Shown: positions 56,246-64,000 of the stretch, in pieces
How positions within the stretch are numbered: position 1 is the first letter of the stretch
Layout: the number at the start of each line of letters is the position of its first letter
Source: Agrostemma githago
Lineage: Eukaryota; Streptophyta; Magnoliopsida; Caryophyllales; Caryophyllaceae
Length of the DNA stretch: 64,000 nt
NCBI GenBank assembly: GCA_958450325.1
Contig: OY288241.1
Span: 37,314,778 to 37,378,777 of the forward strand
Reading direction: 5' to 3'
Notes under the pieces: model-generated
What the model was told of the DNA's origin: nothing
Seen by the model: the letters and a program-made list of their open reading frames with translations, nothing else
Database searches by the model: none
Position numbers and translations under genes: made by a program

Positions 56246-56397
56246 ATCTATCCAGGTATGATCTCTATCTTATGGCTGGCGAGCCCTTTTACGCAAGTCT
56301 AATGGACTATAAATGACCCGATCGGAAGTCTGCCATGTCTTAATCCTCGATTGGCCTGGTAGCTACTCTGACTTTTGCCTTGTCCAAGCCTCAGTCA

Positions 56398-56409
56398 GAG
56401 TGGGGGCTC
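56398..56409 (+). other. Polypurine tract of element 2
   Basis: GAGTGGGGGCTC directly before the 3' LTR. Confidence 0.8.
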
Positions 56410-58310
56410 TGTAGACACCCACATTTTGACCGTCAGGTGTCTATAGTAGTTTCTGCCAAACACCCGATGATGATCGGACGCAAACGTGCTTTAATGAACT
56501 CGGATATGGGCTCGAACTCACAGGCATTTGGTTTAGGTTTTTTACGGAGTACAAATCTCACAAAATCAACCTCAAAATCGGGCCCAGTGGGTCATTTCAA
56601 GTCAAATAAGACTAATTTGAATCAAATCCGACACCGGGGGCAAAACCGTCTTTTAGCGACCGAGTCAAAACTCGGTCAAAGATATTTTCGAGACACCCGA
56701 ATCAGCCGTGACATCCCGTGAGTCCGGTTTGAAGTCAAATACTACACAAATATCAGCTACAAAGTAGGAATCCTTTCCTATCCAAAGTCAGATTCCTACT
56801 CCATCTAAACCGGGTGTTTCTTCCCCTACAAGTAACCTTTTCCTACCCAAAGACGGAATCATACTTCCACCCAACCGTTGCTTTCTTCCTTGGCAAGAAA
56901 CCGCTTTCCTATCCAAACACTAGGAATCTCCTATCCGGAGTGGGGGTATCCCATCCTATAAATATCCCACTCTCGCAACATCAATAAAACACATCAATCA
57001 TTGACACCAATCATCCAACGATTCACACATCAATTATTCATCTAAGACAACAATTCATCCATAACATCCCGACATCCAAATACTAACCCGAAATTCTAGG
57101 CAATTTTAGGCAAACCATACACAAATACCAATCCGAAATTCTAGGCAATTTTAGGCAAAATATATACAAACCCGAGAGCAAAACTCGCCAAATCCCCTTC
57201 CTAACCATACACGCCATAACTCACCTATATACATCTTAACGCTCCCGCACCTAGGCCGCTACTACGAGTCCGTTTTCAAGATAATCAAGCATGTAGGTTG
57301 AGGGTGTTTCAAATCCCGTTTTTCTCCCTTTCACAATTTTTTTGTCACGATTTTTTGTCACGATTTTTTTGTCACGATTTTTTTTGTCACAATATTTAGT
57401 CACAATTTTTTTAGTCACAATTTTTACACAATTTTTCAGAAACTTTACACAATCTTTCAGCAACTTTTTCAAAATCTACTCTAAATATTCGATATTGATT
57501 CTATAATCAAGCATCGAATATTACGAGTATCAATATTTAAGTCGAGTATAAATTGCACCATATTTTTACACGACTTAACCAAATCATCGATTTCCAAAAC
57601 CAAATACAATTTTTTCATCATATCATATTTACATCTTCTAACTCGTTTGCTCCTTTATTATCGCGATTGTTATATTGTATCGTTGGTTGCATTGTAATTC
57701 CGGGTGGTATGCCGCTCGTATATTGTAATCTGTTATCGTTTTTGTTGTTTGTTTTATTGTACTAAAATGAACATCACATGCTAAAATACAACTTTGACGT
57801 TAATTTTTAGATGCATTAAAACGACTTAGCAAAAATAATTCACTTGTTTAGTCTAGAAATACTCTTTGCATATCATTCAATCGTCGAACTAACGTGCGTA
57901 CATAAAAATCGGACGATATCTTAGTAAAGGCCGCTAAGTGCGGGTGGGGTTGGGTGTTCTTTGTGAATTTCCCAACACGTACCCTTACCCCTTACTCAGA
58001 ACCATGGTTTCCGGATGTCCGAATCCATTGGCAACGAGAGTCATTCAATATTCGATTACCGATAATGTCGGTATCGGTATCAAATGCTAAGGGACGAACC
58101 CAATAAACTCTGACATCGGAAATGGGCCATATTTTGTACATGGCCCACTACGACATAGAGTGGGTTCGAACGGGCCGGAACTCCCACAAAGTTCGGTGGC
58201 GACTCCTACTTCGATTTAAATTTCAATTCGAGATCCATCTTACATGAGATTCATTCGCCTCCTCAAACCCGCGCGTGGCCGTGTCGAAGTGGACCTATGT
58301 CATGTCCACA
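56410..58310 (+). repeat. 3' LTR of element 2
   Basis: TGTAGACACCCACATTTTG to ATGTCCACA, 1.90 kb, about 30 bp shorter than the 5' LTR mainly through the GTCAC microrepeat. Confidence 0.92.
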
Positions 58311-58435
58311 CATATCTACACAGAATATTCTAGACCTAGAAGAAACCCTAGATATCTGTATATGTATATATACACATTAATGATCAATGAAATATGGCAC
58401 CTCTTTCTCTCCTCTTTCTCTTTCATCTTATAACA
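58311..58435 (+). repeat. Copia 3' LTR, second part
   Basis: Resumes after the CATAT duplication and ends CTTATAACA, the inverse of the LTR start TGTTATAA. Reassembled length is only about 186 bp. GTATT (58436-58440) would be the copia element's own duplication, but its partner is lost. Confidence 0.7.
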
Positions 58436-58517
58436 GTATTAAATTAGTAAGTATAGGTATGTAGGTGTGGGTAGTAACATATATAGTGGGTAGGTGTAGT
58501 GGTATAGTGAATGGGTA

Positions 58518-58776
58518 ATCCCTCTGTTTCAACCATTTATATACGTTTGCTTTATTTACGTACGTTGATACTCGTTTTCTTTTGTCTATATCTTTAGTTA
58601 CCTGTGACTAAAAATTTTTAAAATTTGATATTTATAATGTATTTTATTAGACGATTTAAACAAGATCCCACATGACTATCTTTTATCTTACATATTAGAA
58701 GTTACATTGAAGATTCTCATTACTTATAAATAGTGTTAAAAAAACCTAATGTATACAAATGGTTGGAACGGAGGAG
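58518..58776. mobile_element. Stowaway-like MITE
   Basis: Inverted ends CCCTCTGTTTCAACCATTTA and CAAATGGTTGGAACGGAGGAG's complement, flanked by TA (58516-58517, 58777-58778). About 259 bp with no coding capacity. Confidence 0.75.
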
Positions 58777-58778
58777 TA

Positions 58779-59282
58779 CTAGTTGAGCTTAGTGTGTAGT
58801 AACATAGTAATACGTGGGTGTCAGTTAAGAGACCGAGTCTTGGTCCGTTTCTCGTACAAACGTCTTTCTTTCTTAAAAAGTTGAAATATAAGATTACGAA
58901 ATTAAAATAATGAAAAACGTAAAATTTATTTTTATAAAAGAATTTGTAAGATGGTAAGTAAAATAGACGATAAATAGTATTATGGGACAAAAGTTATAAG
59001 TAATCATTGTTTTAAGAATTCGATAAATTATTAAATTTTTATGAGACGAGAAAATGTCAAAATGACAGGTCAAAATTAAAAGTATTTTCGAGTTTTAAAC
59101 TTTATTTAACGAAAGATAAAATTTTTAATAATTCGATAATAAATTTCCATGTTTTTAGTACGAAATATTTTTTTTTTAACGAAAATAAATTTTATTCACG
59201 AATTTTTTTTTGTCAAACGTTAAAATTGGTTTAAATAAATGTTTTAAATTTTAACTCTATTTGAAAAATACGGGGCGTTACA
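58779..59282. mobile_element. TGTAAC...GTTACA element, right end
   Basis: AT-rich, no gene, ending CGGGGCGTTACA at 59282. Partner of the end at 34362. Confidence 0.45.
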
Positions 59283-59664
59283 TCGTCCCTTTGCATTACC
59301 ATACCGATGCCGAGTTTTTGGGTATTGTATATCGAATGACTCTCGTGCGCCAACGGTTTCAGACATCAGGAAACCGAGGTTATGAGTAAGGGGTGAAGGT
59401 ACGTGTTGGGAAGCCCAAAAAAGGACACCCAACCCCGCCCGCACTTAGCGGCCTCTACTAAGATATCGTTCGAGTTTTTAATACGCGCGCTAGTGATTCG
59501 ATGAAATGTTATGCAGACAATATTTTACGAGATGTGAAAAATTGAATAAGTTGCCACGTCATTTTAATGCATTTAATTCACGTCAAAGTGGTTTAGCATG
59601 TGAAGTTCATTTGTAAAATGGTAAATCGCAAACAAATAAAGCAAAGCAAAACGAGAATAAGTTA

Positions 59665-60234
59665 AATGAAGTAGGGAGGAAGTACACGGTCAGGAAAGGG
59701 TACGAATACCTAAGGGAGCGAGGAGAGGAAATCGATTGGTGGCATCTCATCTGGAATAGATGGACTACGCCTAAGCATCAGGTCCTGAATTGGATATACC
59801 AGCACAAAGGACTAAATACTAAGGAGAAGTTGCTGAATTTAAGAGTAGTGGAAGATGACTCCTGCTGCATCTGCGGACAGCAGGCTGAGACGCACGAACA
59901 TCTGTTCTTTGAGTGCTCATACAGTAACCAATTAATCCGGCTGGTTAATGTGTGGTCTCACCTTAACATTCCGGTTACCGATATGCAGGTATGGCGACTT
60001 AAGAGAAGAGGGTCCAAATTTAGAAGGCAAGTGACGAATGACATCATTAATGTAGTAATAATATACAATATTTGGCAGGAAAGGAATAAGTGTCGAATGG
60101 AGAACTATATTCACAGACCTGAAATCGTGATGTTGCGTATCAAACAGGAACTGAAGACTAAAATTAGGAATTGTGTTAGTGATAAGCTATCTACTAGCGA
60201 TAGAAATTGGATTGACGAATTGGAATGTAATTGA
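59665..60234 (+). pseudogene. LINE ORF2 C-terminal fragment (zf-RVT domain)
   Basis: Open from the truncation point to TGA at 60232-60234 (about 189 codons). WWHLIWNRWTTPKHQVLNW is the typical start of the zf-RVT region. The zinc-like CCICGQQAETHEHLFFECSY and IWQERNKCRMEN follow. In full elements this region sits behind the reverse transcriptase and is thought to bind RNA. No start codon of its own is expected. Confidence 0.9.
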
Positions 60235-60302
60235 TTGAGCGAAAGGTCATAAACTCTGTAATTATCCATTTATTCAATTTTTACCATTTACCAAAAAAAA
60301 AA
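59665..60302 (+). mobile_element. 5'-truncated LINE (L1-like) insertion
   Basis: Flanked by the exact 12-bp duplication GAGAATAAGTTA (59653-59664, 60303-60314). It ends in a run of about 10 A (60293-60302) and its 5' end is cut inside the coding region. These are the marks of target-primed reverse transcription. The interrupted LTR text resumes correctly (ACAAGTTACACGGGCGG, compare 36439). Confidence 0.93.
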
Positions 60303-60541
60303 GAGAATAAGTTACAAGTTACACGGGCGGAAATACAACCCGGACAAAACAAAATAACAAGCAAAGTCGAAATAATAATGATATAGTAACGGTAATGATT
60401 AACGGATTAGAATAGGTAATGCAACGCATGGTTTTGAAAATGTAGGCACGTGATGGTCTTTACACGTGACGACCGAAGTCATAAAAATATTTAACGAGGT
60501 GAAGATGATGTAAGGAGTTGTCGTTTTAGCATAAAAGGGAC

Positions 60542-60648
60542 ACTCGATCGAGTCGTAGAAAGGACTCGATCGAGTGATCCTGTTACAGACCCCCTGCCTC
60601 TGTTTTGGGGTGCTACTCGATCGAGTGGGCTATGTCACTCGATCGAGT
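60542..60648. repeat. Palindrome cluster A, split LTR
   Basis: Four perfect ACTCGATCGAGT sites at 60542, 60564, 60615 and 60637: pairs 22 bp, units 73 bp. Confidence 0.9.
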
Positions 60649-61701
60649 GCCCCCTGTTCGAGCTGATGCTCGAAATTCGTGAGGAGGTAATTCCGAATTT
60701 ATTTTGTTTAAAAAATCGATAACTAACCGAGTTAAATAAAAATATGATGTAATTTATATTCAACTCGGTTTTTGGCACTCGTAACATGTATTTTATGATT
60801 ACGAGACCGGTATCAGGGATTTGGAAAAAGGTGTTGTAAAATCCTTTTGAATTTGATTAGGACGAAATTGATCCCTCCGCGTCATGACATCATTACTAAT
60901 CCTTACGGATTACGTGATGTTCGATTTCGAGTCAACGGATTTCGTACTAACCTCGAAAATGGCATCGGACGTGTTTAACTACGTGTTACCACGATCGCGT
61001 TACGCCCTTAAGTGTTTAGGGCGGCGCTCCTCGAAAGGGCGCCACCACTATTACGATTTGTAAAGGGATTAAACAAACTTGAAGCAGAAACCGTAGTTAA
61101 ACATGTTCGATCCGAAAACGGTTTAAATATTATATAATTATACGCGGTATTAGTTTTATGACGAAATGTAAATAAATAAAAGAAAATGTTAGTGGTTAGA
61201 GTACATAAATAAAATGTTAGTAACAAAATTAAAATGTTAGTAACAAGGAAATAAAATGTTAGTGTCGTTAATACCGACTAATATTAATAGTACATATATG
61301 TATATAAAAAGAAACGAAAAAGGAGAAGGAAGAAAGGGATGTCGGGATTTGAATTACACCCTCAACCTACATGCTTTAGTCTCGGAATACGCGTACGGCT
61401 CGTCTAGTAGCGGCGAAGGCGCGGGAGCGTCGAGATATGTAGGCAAGTTATGGTGTTTATGATTTTGGGAGGGGATTTGACGAGTTTTGCTCTCGGTCTT
61501 TGTCGAGGTTTGATCTCGGGATTGTATGTATGTATGTATGTATGTGTGTGTGTGTGTGTGTGTGTATCGAGATGGTGATGATTGAAGGTTTGACTATGGC
61601 TGAAAATGTGAAGGTTCGAAGGTGATGGAAAAGGTGGAAACAAAGTTGTAAAATGAATTGGTGTGATGGGGTATTTATAGGAATGACCCCGGTTTAGGGT
61701 C

Positions 61702-61810
61702 ACTCGATCCAGTGGTGTAAGTGCACTCTCGATCGAGTGCCCGGTTCAAGGTCGGTTTGGCCGGTTCACAGGCTTACTCGATCGAGTGGGTCTGAACCAC
61801 TCGATCGAGT
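61702..61810. repeat. Palindrome cluster B, split LTR
   Basis: Sites at 61702 (ACTCGATCCAGT, decayed), about 61725 (with a 2-bp insertion), 61776 and 61799. They lie 23-130 bp upstream of the minus-strand TATA box at 61672-61679. Confidence 0.87.
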
Positions 61811-62197
61811 GGGTCGAACCGCATGAAGTGTATTTAGGGGAAGATTTGTTGACTATTTTTGAAACGATTTGGTTGTTGGGCTTTCTTCTAGAAGCGCATG
61901 TGGCTGCTTTTTTTTATCGGATTCGTCTTTGACCGGGTTTTGACCCGATCGCTAAAAGATGGTTTTATTTCCAGTGACGGTTTTGACACAAAATAGTCTT
62001 ATTTGATTGGAAACGGCCCACTGGGCCTGAATTTGAGGTCGATTTTGTGAGATTTGTACCCCGCTAAAAGCCCATGCCAGATACTATTGATTCCGAGCCC
62101 ATATTCGAGCGCATTAAAGCACGTTTAGGTCCGATCATCAACGGGTGTTTTGTCGGAGACCGCTATAGACACTAGCAGCCAAATGCGGGTGTCTACA

Positions 62198-62290
62198 CTA
62201 TTCATATAGTTACTCCTAATAACAATATATTGAAATAATTATTACTATTGAAGAGATATATATATGGAATAATTACTATTATTGACGAGA
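62198..62290. other. AT-rich spacer between the split LTR and the copia remnant
   Basis: About 90 bp of AT-rich text. No LTR end of the copia element is recognisable. Confidence 0.4.
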
Positions 62291-63996
62291 TTACAGAATA
62301 TTACGATTTGAGATCGTAATATTATTGATACGCTCCCACAAGACAGTCGGTCGGGCAGAAAGGCCTGCCTTGGAAAGTAGCGAGTAAAACTGGGACTTCG
62401 GTAAGGACTTGGTTAGAACATCGACGAGCTGGTCAAAACCATTAATATGTTGAACACGGAGGACATTCTTCATGACTTGTTCTCGGAAAAAATGGAAAAA
62501 GATGGCTGTGTGTTTCATACGTGAGTGAAATACCGGGTTGATGGAATAATGGGCTGCACCAAGATTATCAGTGAAAATGACGGGTGTGACAGTCGGTTAA
62601 CACCAATTTCAGAGAGTAATCCACGGACCCATAAGAGCTCGACCGTGGTGTCGGTCACAACACGAAATTTGGCTTCGGTGGAAGAACGGGAAACAGAACG
62701 CTGCTTTATAGACGATCAAGTTAACGGCTTATTACCTAAAAATAAGAAAAAACTAGTAGTAGAAATGCAATCGTTGGTATATATAGCGCGCATGATCAGC
62801 ATCGCAATAAGCATGTAAGTTTAACGGACCTGACTTAAATAACTGTATACCATGATGAATTGTTCCTTTAATATAACGTAAAAGGCGTTTTAGAGCGATC
62901 CAGTGATCCGAGGTGGGTGGTTGAGGAATTGAGCTAGTTTATTAACGGAAAAGGCTATGTCGGGCCGGGTAAGTGATAAATATTGCAGGCTGCCAACAAT
63001 GGCACGATAAGTGGGCTCATTTTCTATAGGCAAATCGGGTCGTTGGGTGAGTTTTGTTTTGGGTGTGAGAGGGGTAGTAACGGGATGAGAGTCTTGCATA
63101 TTGTATTTAGTAAGAATGTCGAACGAATACTTGGTTTGGTTAAGATGGAGGCCGACGGAGTTGGGTGTCGCCTCGACTCCTAAGAAATACGACAGCGGGC
63201 CGAGGTCTTTGAGGGAAAAAACATTTTGAGATGGCCTGGATGAATGTATTGATGTGTGAGGTATTTGACCCAGTAACAATTATGTCATCGACGTATACTA
63301 GCACATAGAGACGGGAATTTGTGGTGTGGAAGAAAAATAATGAGTGGTCAGAGATGGATTGGGTGAACCCGTAGGAGATGAGATATGTTTGAGCTCGTAA
63401 ATCGCATTGGTCAATTTGCAAACGTGGTTAGACTGGGCAGCATTTATAAAACCGGGTGGTTGCTTCATAAATATAGTTTCGGTGAGAGATCCTTGTAAAA
63501 AAGCGTTGTTTACATCAAGTTGACGAAGAGGCCAAGCTTGGGTAACGGCGAGGGTAAGAATGAGTCGAATAGTAATGGGTTTGATTACGAGACTAAAGGT
63601 TTCCGAGTAGTCAAGGTCGTGTTGTTGATTGAAGCCTTTGGCTACAAGGTGGGCTTTATGTTTATTATGAGAACCGTCGGGATTGTATTTAATTTTGTAA
63701 ATCCACTTGCACCCAATTATATTTTGGGCTTGGTCAGAAGGGACTAAGGTCCAAGTATCGTTTTTGGTTAGAGCTTCATATTCGGCGAGCATTGCATCGC
63801 GACAAAGTGGGTCAATGAGAGCTTGTTTAATGGTGTTGGGTGTAGTGTATTGAGTGGGTGTAATAGCTACATTAGCGTGAGAAGAGCTAAAGTAGCGAGG
63901 ATTTGGTTTAGTGATGTTGTTGGAGAGCCGTGTAGTGGGTCGGGTGACAGGTGGTGCATGTTCGGTGGGCTCGACGGTCGGGGAGGTGTTGGACAT
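62291..63996 (-). pseudogene. Ty1/copia polyprotein remnant (reverse transcriptase and RNase H)
   Basis: Enters from the right edge. 63996-63298 holds the start of RVT_2: AEYEALTKNDTWTLVPSD, GCKWIYKIKYNPDGS, then LDVNNAFLQGSLTE with the first catalytic Asp. The next frame (63421) has YVDDIIVTGSN (63284-63295). The frame at 63279 has FSLKDLGPLSYFLGVE and SLTRPDIAFSVNKL. RNase H follows in degraded form to 62291, ending VDVLTKSLPKSQFYSLLSKA. At least three frameshifts and further stops are present. Its LTR is not seen to the left. Confidence 0.9.
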
Positions 63997-64000
63997 GAGG

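Larger units (their letters stand above)
50044..58310 (+). mobile_element. Complete non-autonomous Tat-like LTR retrotransposon (element 2)
   Basis: The target duplication CATAT is exact (50039-50043, 58311-58315). LTRs are 50044-51975 and 56410-58310. The primer-binding site is at 51979-51996 and the polypurine tract at 56398-56409. The 4.4-kb interior has no gag or pol, so it fits the LARD idea (large non-autonomous LTR element). The interior matches element 1 (100-7807) in reverse. The LTRs look very similar to each other by eye, with scattered C/T differences, so the insertion is younger than its copia host. Confidence 0.93.
59283..62197 (-). repeat. Split LTR of the Tat family, right part
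   Basis: Starts TCGTCCCTTTGC, exactly where 34145-34361 stops, and ends TGTCTACA at 62197 with no polypurine tract after it. It is therefore a solo LTR or an outer LTR. It is interrupted by a LINE at 59665-60302. TATAAATA on the minus strand lies at 61672-61679 and a TATG/TG microsatellite at 61524-61564. Confidence 0.82.

Noticed and set aside
55873..56247. Open frames rich in CICLQTHP/ELRGSLPWK repeats on several frames
   Set aside because: They are the 64-bp tandem repeat read in different frames and have the same period as the DNA repeat.
34140..62202. Target duplication for the split LTR (CTTTG versus CTATT)
   Set aside because: Only three of five bases agree, so a duplication is not claimed.

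Overview
The window is nuclear DNA of a flowering plant, almost certainly a eudicot. The evidence is a spliced plant gene with GT-AG introns and plant-type LTR retrotransposons of the Ty3/gypsy Tat group and Ty1/copia, plus Helitron, CACTA, Mutator-like and Stowaway elements. The Tat elements resemble the tandem-repeat-bearing Retand type known from Silene, so Caryophyllales is a reasonable but weak guess. I found no rRNA, tRNA, CRISPR array or organellar gene.

Layout. (1) 100-7807: a non-autonomous Tat-like LTR element on the minus strand, flanked by the 5-bp duplication AAGGT. It has a 2.3-kb 3' LTR, a 64-bp tandem repeat, a gag relic and a truncated 5' LTR. (2) 8720-12113: a Stowaway MITE and a 2.6-kb non-autonomous CACTA element. 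(3) 15350-24008: the only ordinary host gene, an 11-exon OSCA/CSC1-like mechanosensitive or osmosensitive calcium-permeable channel on the plus strand, predicted at 754 residues with no lesion. (4) 25523-26713: a Mutator-like foldback element with a 10-bp duplication. (5) 28365-32475: a decayed minus-strand Helitron with helicase remnants. (6) 34145-62197: a deep nest. An LTR of the Tat family (34145-34361 plus 59283-62197) is split by an older TGTAAC...GTTACA element. Inside that lie a pol-bearing Tat element (35848 to about 47040, minus), a 5'-truncated copia element (about 47040-58435, plus) and, within the copia 3' LTR, a complete non-autonomous Tat-like element (50044-58310, plus, duplication CATAT). 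The right half of the split LTR also holds a 5'-truncated LINE with a 12-bp duplication. (7) 62291 to the right edge: a decayed copia polyprotein, minus strand.

Three things deserve attention. First, the pol-bearing Tat element carries an antisense gene between pol and its 3' LTR. It encodes a plant-mobile-domain protein and has its own TATA box, a GT-AG intron and an AATAAA signal. Second, its intron and the LTR promoters of the same family share a very regular array. The array consists of the 12-bp palindrome ACTCGATCGAGT, paired at 21-23 bp and repeated every 72-74 bp. Third, the non-autonomous elements carry a 64-bp tandem repeat just before the polypurine tract, and each unit folds into a hairpin whose stem shows compensatory base changes. 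All pol genes seen are broken by stops or frameshifts.
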